In this document: positions 24,243-33,411 of the stretch, in pieces
Position numbering within the stretch: the first letter of the stretch is position 1
Layout of the letters: the number at the start of each line of letters is the position of its first letter
Source: Pseudomonas sp. ZH-FAD
GTDB lineage: Bacteria > Pseudomonadota > Gammaproteobacteria > Pseudomonadales > Pseudomonadaceae
Assembly (NCBI RefSeq): GCF_002803095.1
Contig: NZ_PGLR01000041.1
Location: 1 to 54,144, forward strand
Reading direction: 5' to 3'
DNA length: 54,144 nucleotides
Notes under the pieces: generated by a model
What the model was told of the DNA's origin: nothing
The model's input: only the letters and a program-made list of their open reading frames with translations
Databases searched by the model: none
Program-made: the position numbers and the translations under genes

Positions 24243-24959
24243 ATGCCCTCCCCCTGCACCGCCCTGATCTTTCAACTGTCCGGCTGCCTGGTCGACTTCG
24301 GCGCCCGCACGCTACCTGTCGCGCTGCAACGGCTGCATCCCGAGCGCACAACCGCGAACCCGGCCGGTACGCCGCAACAGGCGCTGGATGCATGGTTAGG
24401 CAAGTCGGCAACCAGCGCACAACTGCAGGCGCTGCAACAGACGCTGAGCGAGGTGGCCGGAGAACATGCCGAACTGACCCCGGGTGCTGCACAGTTGCTG
24501 CAAACCCTGCATGCCGACGGCACGCCCTGCGCCTGGCTGGACGACCTTCCAGCCGACGCCAGCCTGCGCCTGGCCGAAGCGCTGCCCACGCCCATCGAAG
24601 CGGTGCTGGCGCGTCAGGCCAGGCCATGGCCGGCGCCGGACAGTTGCTGGCAAGCATTGAGCCAGCTGGACGTCGAGCACCTGGATGGCTGTGTTGTCGT
24701 CAGCGGTAATCCGCTACTGCTGCAAGCCGGGCTCAATGCCGGCTGCTGGACCATCGGCCTGGCCGCCTGCGGGCCACTGTGCGGCTACGCCCTGGCCGAC
24801 TGGCAGGCACTGGGCGCGAGCGATCAGGAACACCTGCGCGCCGAGGCCACGCTGCAGCTCTATCGTCTGGGCGTGCACTCGGTGGTCGATCATCTGGGAG
24901 AAATCGAGGCCAGCCTGGACGATATCGGCGTGCGCCGGAGCAAGGGCGAAAAGCCCTGA
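24243..24959 (+). CDS. Degenerate HAD-superfamily protein (PhnX/PA2803-like)
   Basis: A 238-residue protein with the outline of a HAD hydrolase of the phosphonatase type. The N-terminal catalytic motif, normally DxDGT or DWAGT, reads FQLSGCLVDFG here: both catalytic aspartates are replaced (Gln and Ser). A later VVSGNPLLLQAGLNAGCWTIGLA block matches the motif IV region 'GD-x-x-x-D' with Asn in place of Asp. A phosphatase or phosphonatase activity is therefore doubtful, and a binding or regulatory role is possible. Confidence 0.65.
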   Translation: MPSPCTALIFQLSGCLVDFGARTLPVALQRLHPERTTANPAGTPQQALDAWLGKSATSAQLQALQQTLSEVAGEHAELTPGAAQLLQTLHADGTPCAWLDDLPADASLRLAEALPTPIEAVLARQARPWPAPDSCWQALSQLDVEHLDGCVVVSGNPLLLQAGLNAGCWTIGLAACGPLCGYALADWQALGASDQEHLRAEATLQLYRLGVHSVVDHLGEIEASLDDIGVRRSKGEKP

Positions 24960-25075
24960 GCCTTTGACTCGGATCAGGCAAAGCCGGCCCGCTTGGATTA
25001 ACCTTCAGGTACGGGTTGAAAACTTCCAGCGCCGCTGGGGGTCAATGCCTAAGCTGATTCGACAAGGAGAACTCT

Positions 25076-25342
25076 ATGCCAGCAAGCGACCTGCAGCAGC
25101 AACTGGAAGCCCTCCAGCAACACCTGGCCCAGGACACGCCGCTCAGCGAGGAAGAACGCGCATCGCTTTACCTGCTGACCCAGGAAATCGAAGTGCAATT
25201 GGCGCGTGAAGCCGCCTCAGCGCCTGACGCCACGCTGATCGATGGCGTTAATCTGGCGGTGGAACGTTTCGAGGCCAGCCACCCTACCCTCGCCGGCACC
25301 CTGCGCAACATCATGCAGAGCCTGGCCAATATGGGCATCTGA
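25076..25342 (+). CDS. DUF4404 family protein
   Basis: An 88-residue acidic, helical protein (LQQQLEALQQHLAQDTPLSEEER...; NLAVERFEASHPTLAGTLRNIMQSLANMGI) of the DUF4404 family, function unknown. An AAGGAG ribosome-binding site lies just before the ATG. There is no signal peptide. It lies between the HAD-like gene and convergent queF, separated from queF by a palindromic repeat. Confidence 0.8.
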   Translation: MPASDLQQQLEALQQHLAQDTPLSEEERASLYLLTQEIEVQLAREAASAPDATLIDGVNLAVERFEASHPTLAGTLRNIMQSLANMGI

Positions 25343-25430
25343 ATACCCTGCCCCGGCTAAGGCCTGGCGTTTCAAGCAAAATGTCGCCGCTTGGCCAATG
25401 CCACTTAGCCAAGCGTCGATGCATCGAACG

Positions 25431-25505
25431 TGTAGGAGCGGCGCCCCGCCGCGAGCCCGGGCGGGGCTGACGCGAAAAGCTTCGCCCCGGGGCGGGGCTC
25501 CTACA
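25431..25505. repeat. GTAGGAGC-type palindromic repeat
   Basis: TGTAGGAGCGGCGCCCCGCC... and the inverted ...CCGGGGCGGGGCTCCTACA flank a central region. It belongs to the same family as 15420-15497. It lies between convergent genes. Confidence 0.8.
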
Positions 25506-25539
25506 ACGGCCGCATTGTCTAAGCGGCATTTTTCATGGG

Positions 25540-26370
25540 CTACTGGCGCGCCAGGCGACCATTTTCCGGCTTGATTGCCTCGGTGCTGCGATACGGATTG
25601 ATGTCCAGCCCACCACGGCGCACGTAGCGCGCATAGACAGTCAGCGACTGCGGCTGCAGCAGGCGCTGCAGATCGAGGAAGATGCGCTCGACGCACTGCT
25701 CGTGAAAATCCGCGTGCTGACGGAAGCTCACCAGATAAGCCAGCAGGCTGGCGTGATCCAGCGCCGCGCCGCGGTACTCGACTACCAGGCTGCCCCAGTC
25801 CGGCTGGCCGGTAACCGGGCAGTTGGACTTGAGCAGATGGCTGTGCAGGCTCTCTTCCACCACCCGGCCAGCGTCGCAACGCAGCAGCTCGGGCTGCGGG
25901 TGATCGTAGTGGCTGACACTGATGTCCAGTTCATCGATGCACTGACCCGGTAGCGTCGCCACGCCCTCCTCAGAAACCTCAGCCAGCGAGCGCAGGCGCA
26001 CCGCCACCGGCTTACCGGCCACCGCCGACAGATCACGCGCCAGCGTCGCTTGCAGCTCGTCCCAACTGGCGAAAGCCGATTGATTCAGGGAGTTGAGGTA
26101 CAGCTTGAAGGACTTCGACTCGATGATGTTCGGCGAGTCGGCCGGGATGGCGAACTCACCGATGGCCACCACCGGCTTGCCGGATGGCAGCAGCCAGGAC
26201 AACTCGTAGCAGTTCCAGTAGTCCACGCCTTGATACGGCAGGCTGGCGCCATCCAGACCCAGCTCCGCCCACTTGGTAGTGCGCGAGATGGGGAACAGCA
26301 GCTCTGGGCTGTATTCGGCGATGTACTGGCTGGACTTGCCCAGCGGGGAATGTTCGGCGGGGTGCTGCAT
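25540..26370 (-). CDS. queF: NADPH-dependent 7-cyano-7-deazaguanine reductase QueF
   Basis: A 276-residue bimodular QueF that reduces preQ0 to preQ1 in queuosine synthesis. The NADPH/QueF motif ESKSFKLYLNS (84-94) is in the first module. The thioimide-forming Cys184 and Asp191 are in KSNCPVTGQPDWGS. ATG 26370 gives MQHPAEHSPLG; longer starts are not supported. The gene is monocistronic. Confidence 0.93.
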   Translation of the reverse strand: MQHPAEHSPLGKSSQYIAEYSPELLFPISRTTKWAELGLDGASLPYQGVDYWNCYELSWLLPSGKPVVAIGEFAIPADSPNIIESKSFKLYLNSLNQSAFASWDELQATLARDLSAVAGKPVAVRLRSLAEVSEEGVATLPGQCIDELDISVSHYDHPQPELLRCDAGRVVEESLHSHLLKSNCPVTGQPDWGSLVVEYRGAALDHASLLAYLVSFRQHADFHEQCVERIFLDLQRLLQPQSLTVYARYVRRGGLDINPYRSTEAIKPENGRLARQ

Positions 26371-26455
26371 GACGGGCAATCCAGAATAGCGAAAACCGCG
26401 CGAGTTTAACGGGTTAACCACCGCGCCGCACGCGCAGCGGGCTGTGGGTTTGCTC

Positions 26456-26527
26456 GGTGCGCACAGCGCACCCTACTGCCGCTGATCTTTCCACCTTGCT
26501 ATACACGTAGGGTGCGCCGCGCGCACC
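26456..26527. repeat. Inverted pair of GTAGGGTGCGC-family elements
   Basis: GGTGCGCACAGCGCACCCTA (from 26456) and GTAGGGTGCGCCGCGCGCAC (from 26507) face each other across about 30 bp between queF and the RND pump gene. Confidence 0.8.
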
Positions 26528-26551
26528 GCAGTGCCCACCGGCACAAGCCAG

Positions 26552-29500
26552 TCAGACCGCCACCGGCTCCTCCTCGATCTTGCGCAGTGGCGCCCAGCGC
26601 CTCAGCAGCAGGTACAGCGTCGGAATCACGTAGAGGGTGAAGAAGGTACCGACCAGCAACCCGCCGACGATCACCAGACCGATCTGCTGACGGCTTTCGG
26701 CCCCGGCCCCCGTGGCGATGGCCAGCGGCAGCGAACCCAGCACCATGGCGCCGGTGGTCATCAGGATTGGCCGCAGGCGCTGCACCGAAGCCTCGATCAC
26801 CGCTTCGCGCAGGGCCTTGCCCTCACGCAGCAGGTGGTTGGCGAACTCGACGATAAGGATGCCGTGCTTGGTGATCAGACCAATCAGGGTCACCAGGCCG
26901 ATCTGCGAGTAGATATTCCAGGTGCCGCCGAACAGCTTCAGTGCCAGTAAGGCGCCGGCCATCGACAAGGGCACGCTGAACAGAATGATCAGCGGGTCAC
27001 TGAAACTCTCGAACTGCGCCGCCAGCACCAGGAAGATGAACGCCAGGGCCAGGGCGAAGATCAGCAGGATGCCCGAGCTGGATTCCTTGAAGTCGCGCGA
27101 CGTGCCGGTGTAGTCGTATTGCGTCTCTGGCGGAAACACCTCACGGGCGGCAACTTCCAGATGATTGAGCGCCTCGCCCAGGGTGTAGCCGGTGCCGACG
27201 TTGGCACTGATGGTCACCGCACGTAGCTGGTTGAAATGATTGAGCTCGCGCGGCGCTACCGTCTCGCGCACCTCGATCAGGTTGGATAGCTGCACCATGC
27301 CGCCGTCGCGATCACGCACGTAAACCCGATCAAGGTCCTGCGGGTTGCTGCGGTCGATATCCTGCAGCTGCACCATGACGTCGTACTGCTCGCCGTTCTG
27401 CTTGAAGCGGGTCACCTGGCGGCTGCCGAACAGGCTTTCCAGGCTGCGCCCGATTACCGATACATCGGTGCCAACCGCTGTTGCCTGCTCGCGATTGACC
27501 GTGATCTTGAGCTGCGGCGAGTTGAGTTTGAGGTCGCTGTCCAGCCCCTCCAGCCCCGGATAATCACGCATGCGCTCCATCAGTTGATCGACGTAGACCT
27601 GCAGCTCGGCGTATTCCATGGACGAGCGCACGACGAAGTTGATCGGCTGGTTACGCGCGCTCTGTCCCAGCGGTGGGCGATTGACCGGGGTCACGCGCAT
27701 GCCGGCGATGTCCTGCAACTTTGGCAACAACTCGTTGCGAATCTCGAACTGAGTACGTGAGCGGTCGCCCCAGTCCTCCAGCTTCATGAAGGAGATGCCC
27801 TGCGCCACCGTTGGGAAACCGGCGATCATCAGGTAGCGATTGGTCTCCGGGATGCTCGCGTAAGCAGCCTCGACCTCACGGCCGTAGCGCGCCGTATAGT
27901 CGATGGTGGCGCCGTCTGGGCCATTGAACACCCCGACGATGGTGCCGGTGTCTTCGGTGGGCGCCAGCTCCGAGCGCAGGCCGCTGAACAGCCAGGCGCA
28001 CAGCACGAAAGCCGCCAGCAGCACGCCAAGCACCAATGGCCAAGCACGCAGGGCGCGATCCAGGCTGTGCTTGTAGCTGTAGGTGAGGCCATTGAGAAAG
28101 CCCTCAATGAGGTTGTACACGCGCCCATGGCGCTGCTCATGCTGATGCGGCCTGAGCATCACTGCGCACATCATCGGCGTCAGCGTCAACGCCACGAAAC
28201 CGGAAACCAGCACGGCGCCAGCCAGGGTCCAAGCGAACTCGGTGAACAGCTTGCCGGTGGTGCCCTGCATGAAGCCGATCGGTGCGAAGACGGCTGCCAG
28301 GGTCAGGGTCATGGCGATCACCGCGAAGGCGATCTCGCGGCTGCCCTTGAAGGCCGCCTGCATGGGCTTCATCCCAGCCTCGATATGGCGATGGATGTTC
28401 TCCAGCATGACGATGGCGTCGTCCACCACCAGACCGATGGCCAACACCATGGCCAGCAGGGTCAGGGTGTTGATGGTGAAGCCCATCAGCGACATCAGGG
28501 CGAAGGCGCCGATCAACGAGACCGGGATGGTCACCAGCGGAATCAGCGTCGCGCGCAGCGAGCGCAGGAAGATGAAGATGATCAGGATGACCAGCGCCAC
28601 CGCCTCCCAGATGGTGGTGAAGACGTTGTCGATGGATTCGCGGATGAACTGCGAGTTGTCGTTGGCCACGGTCATGTTCATGCCGTCGGGCAGCAGTGCC
28701 TTGACGTCGTCCCAGGCCGCTTCGAGCCCGTCGGAGATATCCAGCGGGTTGGCCGTGGCCTGCTTGACCAGGCCCAGGGTCACCGCCGGCAGACCATTGA
28801 AGCGCACCACGGTGCGCTCGTCACGCGGCCCCACTTCGGCGCGACCGACATCGGACAGGCGCAGCAGGTAGCCTTGCGAGTCGTCGAGGATCAGCTCGTT
28901 GAACTGCTCCGGGGTGCGCAGATCGGTCTCCGAGAGCACGCTGAACTCACGTTCACGCGACTCGATGCGCCCGGCCGGAATCTCCACGTTCTGCCGGCGC
29001 AGGGCATCCTCCACGTCCTGCACGGTGAGGTTGTGCGCGGCGAGCTTTTCCGGATCGAGCCAGATACGCATGGAAAAGGTACGCGCCCCGCGTACCTGCA
29101 CTTCGGACACACCGGGAATGGTCTGCAGACGGTCCTTGATCACCCGCTCCAGCAGGTCGGTGATCTCCATGGCGCTGTGCTGCTGGCTGTGAAAGGCGAT
29201 CCAGATCACCGGCTGGGCGTCGGCCTCGACCTTCTGCACGATGGGTTCGTCCACCTCATCCGGCAGCAGGTTGCGCACCCGCCCCAGACGATCACGCACG
29301 TCGTTGGCAGCCTCGTCGGCGCTGCGGCCGAGACGGAATTGCGCGGTGATCTGGGTGTTCTCCGCGCGACTGATGGAGGTGACGAAGTCCAGCCCCTCGA
29401 TGCCGGAGAGCACGTCCTCCACCGGCTGCGCCACCTGCGACTCCATGATTTCCGGGCTGGCCCCTGGATAGGTGACCTGCACGGTGACGATGGGCACGTC

Positions 29501-29620
29501 GATATTGGGGTATTCGCGCACATTGAGGCGGTCGTAGGCCATCAGCCCCAGCAGCACCACGATCAGCGACAGAACAGTCGCGAATACCGGCCGGCGAATG
29601 CAGACATCGGAGAGCGTCAC
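26552..29620 (-). CDS. RND-family efflux pump, inner-membrane transporter
   Basis: A 1022-residue proton-driven RND transporter of the AcrB/MdtBC type. There are 12 expected helices, with the proton-relay aspartates in LAIGLVVDDAIVMLENIHRH and two large periplasmic porter regions. The start is GTG 29620 (VTLSDVCIRRPVFATVLS), which overlaps the stop of the adaptor gene as GTGA; the longer in-frame ATG lies inside the adaptor gene. No outer-membrane channel gene is linked, so it probably uses a shared TolC/OprM-type protein. Substrates are not predictable. Confidence 0.88.
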   Translation of the reverse strand: MTLSDVCIRRPVFATVLSLIVVLLGLMAYDRLNVREYPNIDVPIVTVQVTYPGASPEIMESQVAQPVEDVLSGIEGLDFVTSISRAENTQITAQFRLGRSADEAANDVRDRLGRVRNLLPDEVDEPIVQKVEADAQPVIWIAFHSQQHSAMEITDLLERVIKDRLQTIPGVSEVQVRGARTFSMRIWLDPEKLAAHNLTVQDVEDALRRQNVEIPAGRIESREREFSVLSETDLRTPEQFNELILDDSQGYLLRLSDVGRAEVGPRDERTVVRFNGLPAVTLGLVKQATANPLDISDGLEAAWDDVKALLPDGMNMTVANDNSQFIRESIDNVFTTIWEAVALVILIIFIFLRSLRATLIPLVTIPVSLIGAFALMSLMGFTINTLTLLAMVLAIGLVVDDAIVMLENIHRHIEAGMKPMQAAFKGSREIAFAVIAMTLTLAAVFAPIGFMQGTTGKLFTEFAWTLAGAVLVSGFVALTLTPMMCAVMLRPHQHEQRHGRVYNLIEGFLNGLTYSYKHSLDRALRAWPLVLGVLLAAFVLCAWLFSGLRSELAPTEDTGTIVGVFNGPDGATIDYTARYGREVEAAYASIPETNRYLMIAGFPTVAQGISFMKLEDWGDRSRTQFEIRNELLPKLQDIAGMRVTPVNRPPLGQSARNQPINFVVRSSMEYAELQVYVDQLMERMRDYPGLEGLDSDLKLNSPQLKITVNREQATAVGTDVSVIGRSLESLFGSRQVTRFKQNGEQYDVMVQLQDIDRSNPQDLDRVYVRDRDGGMVQLSNLIEVRETVAPRELNHFNQLRAVTISANVGTGYTLGEALNHLEVAAREVFPPETQYDYTGTSRDFKESSSGILLIFALALAFIFLVLAAQFESFSDPLIILFSVPLSMAGALLALKLFGGTWNIYSQIGLVTLIGLITKHGILIVEFANHLLREGKALREAVIEASVQRLRPILMTTGAMVLGSLPLAIATGAGAESRQQIGLVIVGGLLVGTFFTLYVIPTLYLLLRRWAPLRKIEEEPVAV

Positions 29621-30639
29621 GGCTGGCGCTCCCCGCTCTTGGTGCGTACGGCCAGCCCTTCGCGCACACGCTGCCAACCGGCACTGATGATGGTTTCGTC
29701 GCCCTGCAGGCCTTCACGCACCTCGACCAGCCCGTCGAAACGCTTGCCCAGCGTCACTTCGCGGCGCTCGACCTGGCCATCGACCACCAGATTGACCAGT
29801 AACTTGTCGCCCTGCGGCATCACCGCTTCCTCGGGAATCACCAGCGCATTGGGCCGCTCTTCGAGGATCACCGATACGCGGACGAACTGACCGGGACGCA
29901 GGCGGCGGTCATCGTTGTCGATATGCGCGCGAATCGCCTGGCTGCGCCCAGCTTCGTCCAGGCGCGGGTTGATGGCGAAGATTTCGCCACGAAAGCGTTC
30001 GCCCGGGTAGGTATCGAGGGTGATTTCCACGGTCTGGCCGAGGCGCACCTGGGCCACGGCCTTCTGCGGAATACGGAAGTCGACCTTGAGCGGGTCGAGC
30101 ACCTCCAGATTGACGATGTTCTGCCCGGCACTGAGGTAGTCACCGACGCTGGCCTGGCGCAGGCCGAGCGTGCCGTCATGAGGGGCCTTGATCTGGGTCT
30201 TGTCGAGACGCGCCTGGGCCAGGGCCTGGCTGGCACGGGCGGCCTGCAACTGGCTCTGCGCCTCGTCCAGCGCCTGGGCGTTGCTGGCACCACGCTGGAA
30301 CAGCATCTGCGCACGCTGGTGGTTTTTCTCGGCCAGATCAAGATTGGCCCGCGCCTGGGCGAATTCGGCGCGGGCAATCGCATCATCGAGGCTGATCAGC
30401 AGGTCGCCAGCGGTCACCGCCTGGCCCTCGCGGAAATGCAGGGTGGCCAGGCGCCCTTCCACTTCAGGGCGAATCATCACCGACTCGTCGGAGCGCAGCG
30501 AACCGAAGGTGATCAGCTCGTCACGCACCTCCATCTGCCGTACCGGCACGATCTCGACCATCGGCCCTTCGGCCGCCGCTGCAGGCAGTGCCCACAAGCC
30601 CAGCCACAGCCAAGGAAGCGCACGCAACAGCACGGTCAT
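29617..30639 (-). CDS. RND efflux periplasmic adaptor (membrane fusion protein)
   Basis: A 340-residue secreted adaptor with a signal peptide (about 1-22, PAAAAEG). A lipoyl/barrel-sandwich half motif (VEGRLATLHFREGQAVTAGDLL), an alpha-hairpin (LDLAEKNHQRAQMLFQRGASNAQALDEAQ), the second lipoyl half (IKAPHDGTLGLRQASVGDYLSAGQ) and a beta-barrel domain follow. There is no lipobox. It links the RND pump to the outer-membrane channel. AAGGGG precedes ATG 30639. It is first in a two-gene operon. Confidence 0.87.
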   Translation of the reverse strand: MTVLLRALPWLWLGLWALPAAAAEGPMVEIVPVRQMEVRDELITFGSLRSDESVMIRPEVEGRLATLHFREGQAVTAGDLLISLDDAIARAEFAQARANLDLAEKNHQRAQMLFQRGASNAQALDEAQSQLQAARASQALAQARLDKTQIKAPHDGTLGLRQASVGDYLSAGQNIVNLEVLDPLKVDFRIPQKAVAQVRLGQTVEITLDTYPGERFRGEIFAINPRLDEAGRSQAIRAHIDNDDRRLRPGQFVRVSVILEERPNALVIPEEAVMPQGDKLLVNLVVDGQVERREVTLGKRFDGLVEVREGLQGDETIISAGWQRVREGLAVRTKSGERQP

Positions 30640-30730
30640 GATCAGCCCCTTTTTCTTGGTAGAGGCGGAGTCTAACCGGCTGCTGCGTTACTGACAGGAG
30701 CGCAAGTTATTTCGCTATGTTTTTTACAAA

Positions 30731-31525
30731 TTACTGACGCATGCCACGACCACTGATCAGCAGTCGGATGCACAGGGTATAAAGCACCGCCGTCGCCAGC
30801 AACATGAAGCCGATGGCCACGCCGATACGGATGTCGGACACCCCGAGAATGCCGTAACGGAAGGCGTTGACCATGTGCAGGATCGGGTTGCCCAGCGACA
30901 CCGTCTGCCAGAACGGCGGCAACAGGGTGATGGAGTAGAACACCCCGCCCAGGTAGGTCAGCGGCGTCAGGACGAAGGTGGGGATGATCGAAATGTCGTC
31001 GAAGTTGCGCGCATACACCGCGTTGACGAAGCCGCCGAGAGAGAAGATGGTCGCGGTCAGCAGCACCACCAGCACGGTAACGCCCAGGTGATGCACCTGC
31101 AGGTGGGTAAAGAACAACGACAGCAGCGTGACGATGAAGCCCACCGCCAGCCCGCGCAGCACGCCACCGACGACGAAACCGATGAGGATGGTGTGCGGTG
31201 ACACCGGCGACACCAGCAACTCCTCGACGTTGCGCTGGAACTTGCTGCCGAAGAAGCTCGACACCACGTTGCCGTAGCTGTTGGTGATCACCGACATCAT
31301 GATCAGCCCCGGCACGATGTACTCCATGTAGCTGAAGCCGCCCATGTCACCGATCTGTCGGCCGATCAGGTTGCCGAAGATCACGAAGTACAGGACCATG
31401 GTGATTGCCGGCGGTAGCAGGGTCTGCGGCCAGATCCGCACGAAGCGGCGGATCTCACGGTGAACGATGGTACGCAGGGCCACCAGGTTGGCGGCGAATT
31501 CGCTATTGAGGTACTGAGAAGTCAT
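30731..31525 (-). CDS. ABC-2 type permease, YadH-like
   Basis: A 264-residue membrane protein with about six helices and the ABC-2 permease core (YMEYIVPGLIMMSVITNSYGNVVSSFFGSKFQRNVEELLVSPVSPHTILIGF; NPILHMVNAFRYGILGVSDI). It is the transmembrane partner of the ATPase encoded just upstream, with which it overlaps as ATGA. Homologues (PA2811/YadH type) are of unknown substrate. Confidence 0.85.
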   Translation of the reverse strand: MTSQYLNSEFAANLVALRTIVHREIRRFVRIWPQTLLPPAITMVLYFVIFGNLIGRQIGDMGGFSYMEYIVPGLIMMSVITNSYGNVVSSFFGSKFQRNVEELLVSPVSPHTILIGFVVGGVLRGLAVGFIVTLLSLFFTHLQVHHLGVTVLVVLLTATIFSLGGFVNAVYARNFDDISIIPTFVLTPLTYLGGVFYSITLLPPFWQTVSLGNPILHMVNAFRYGILGVSDIRIGVAIGFMLLATAVLYTLCIRLLISGRGMRQ

Positions 31526-32454
31526 TGCGCCACCTTGGCCAGGTTCTTTTCCACCAGGGAGACGAACAGCTCCTCCAGGCGATTGCTCTTGTTACGCAGG
31601 CTGAGCACCTCGACCTGCTGCTGCGCCAGCTGCTGGAACAGCGCATTGAGGCCCTGGCTCTTCTCCACCTGCACTTCCAGGGTGTGGTGATCGACCAGAC
31701 GCGCCGGATAGCCCTGCAGCGTCGGCACTGAGCTGTAGGAATCCTTGAGGTCGAAAAGAAAGGTCTCGACGTGCAGTTTCTTCAGCAGATCCTTCATGCT
31801 GCTCAGCTCGACGATACGGCCGTGGTCGATGATGCCGATGTTGCGGCACAACTGCTCGGCCTCTTCCAGGTAGTGGGTGGTCAAAATAATGGTGGTGCCC
31901 TGCTTGTTCAGCTCGGTGAGGAAGCTCCACATCGAACGGCGCAGCTCGATATCCACCCCGGCAGTCGGCTCGTCGAGAATCAGCAGGCGCGGCTGATGCA
32001 CCAGGGCACGGGCGATCATCAGGCGGCGCTTCATGCCACCGGACAGCTCGCGTGAAGCCACGTCGCGCTTGTCCCACAGGCCGAGTTCGGTCAGGTACTG
32101 CTCGGCGCGCTCCTTGGCGATCGAGCGCGGAATACCGTAATAGCCGGCCTGGGTGACGACGATGTCGAACACCTTCTCGAACTGGTTGAAGTTGAACTCC
32201 TGCGGCACCACGCCCAGGCAACGCTTGAGCGCGTAGGGTTCGCGATCGAGGTCATGGCCGAACACGCTGACCGTGCCGCTGCTCTTGTTAACCAGCGTGG
32301 AGAGCACGCCGATGGTGGTGGATTTGCCGGCACCGTTGGGGCCGAGCAAGGCGAAGAAATCCCCTTCGGCAACGTCCAGATCGATGCCGTGCAGGGCCTG
32401 GAAGCCGTTTCCGTAGGTCTTGGTCAACTGGCGAATGGTCAGGGCGGAGCTCAT
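31522..32454 (-). CDS. ABC transporter ATP-binding protein, YadG-like
   Basis: A 310-residue ATPase with Walker A GPNGAGKST (about 38-46), Q-loop VPQEFNFN, signature LSGGMKRR, Walker B LLILDEPTAGVD and H-loop TTHYLEEAEQ. A C-terminal extension of about 80 residues is typical of export-type DrrA/YadG ATPases. It forms an exporter with the downstream permease. Confidence 0.88.
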   Translation of the reverse strand: MSSALTIRQLTKTYGNGFQALHGIDLDVAEGDFFALLGPNGAGKSTTIGVLSTLVNKSSGTVSVFGHDLDREPYALKRCLGVVPQEFNFNQFEKVFDIVVTQAGYYGIPRSIAKERAEQYLTELGLWDKRDVASRELSGGMKRRLMIARALVHQPRLLILDEPTAGVDIELRRSMWSFLTELNKQGTTIILTTHYLEEAEQLCRNIGIIDHGRIVELSSMKDLLKKLHVETFLFDLKDSYSSVPTLQGYPARLVDHHTLEVQVEKSQGLNALFQQLAQQQVEVLSLRNKSNRLEELFVSLVEKNLAKVAQ

Positions 32455-32600
32455 GAAGATGGGGTTTCCCGCGCGAGAGTGAGGTCGTTATAGATGAGGG
32501 CGAAGACGCTCGATTGCAACTGCGTGTTTCGCCCGCTCATCACTGGCATGCACCCTACCGACCCTGACGCGCGGAGAAAAGGCCGCCCTGCCGATCTTGA

Positions 32601-32619
32601 TTATCGACTCAGTCGATAA
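32601..32619. repeat. Perfect palindrome at the stop codon of the transglutaminase-like gene
   Basis: TTATCGACT-C-AGTCGATAA has 9-bp arms and a 1-bp centre and overlaps the coding end (V-I-D-stop). There is no T-run. It may be an operator for the downstream ABC operon or chance. Confidence 0.5.
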
Positions 32620-33271
32620 CACTGGCCTCACGCTGCATATCGCCACTGAGTTGCAGCGCACCGGTCTCGAACAGGTGCGGATAACAGCCACGCAGATGCT
32701 CGAAGAACAGTTGCTCGGGCAGATCCTCGAACTGACCGTGGTCATGCAGGTACTCCATGTAGCGCTCGCCCTTGTCGTTATAGGGATGGAAGACGCTGTC
32801 ATGCACGCCGTCGAACTCCAGCGGCGCCACCTTGAATACCCGGCACAGCGCCTCGTTGAACGCCGGCGTGGCCTTGACCCAGCGCCCGTTCAGGTGCAAT
32901 TCGGTGTAACCGTGCATGGCGAACACCTCGCTGCGCAGCAGTTCCAGCAGGCGCGGCGTGGACAGGTGATTGCGCACATCGGCCAAACCGATACGCGCGG
33001 GAATGCCGCAATGCCGGGCGCAAGCGGCGAGCAGATTGGCCTTGGGTACGCAGTAGGACTCACCGCTCGCCAGCGCATGGCTGGCCTTCAATGTCTGCGC
33101 ATCGAGACTGAAGGCATAGGGGTTGTAACGAATCTCGTCACGTACCGCGAGATATAGCGCCACGGCCTGACTGATCGGTTCTCGTGAGGCGCCACGCCAA
33201 CGTTCGGCGAACTCGACTACCGCGGGATGGTCACTGTCAATGAAACGGCCGGGACGTAGACAGGTCTGCAT
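32609..33271 (-). CDS. Transglutaminase-like cysteine protein
   Basis: A 220-residue soluble protein with the transglutaminase-core pattern: C74 in SGESYCVPKANLLAACARHCGIPAR and H120 in AMHGYTELHLNGRW. Where the triad Asp is usual (W-V-x-V-D-P-T) the sequence reads WVKATPAFN, so the third residue is altered or supplied elsewhere. The substrate is unknown; PA2814 is the positional counterpart. It is divergent from fadE, with about 140 bp between them. Confidence 0.75.
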   Translation of the reverse strand: MQTCLRPGRFIDSDHPAVVEFAERWRGASREPISQAVALYLAVRDEIRYNPYAFSLDAQTLKASHALASGESYCVPKANLLAACARHCGIPARIGLADVRNHLSTPRLLELLRSEVFAMHGYTELHLNGRWVKATPAFNEALCRVFKVAPLEFDGVHDSVFHPYNDKGERYMEYLHDHGQFEDLPEQLFFEHLRGCYPHLFETGALQLSGDMQREASVID

Positions 33272-33411
33272 GACGGGGACTCCTGAAGTTCGCTTCAGTC
33301 TAATCCCGTCGATTGCGCCACGTTGACGACGATCCGGCCAAGCTCACCGCCCCTGCCGCCATTTATGGCTATGCTCGGGGCGTCGCCCGCTCGAATCATG
33401 GAGGAATGCAC

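Noticed and set aside
33313..33411. Upstream extension of fadE
   Set aside because: ATG 33412 has GGAGGA at ideal spacing and gives the usual FadE length.
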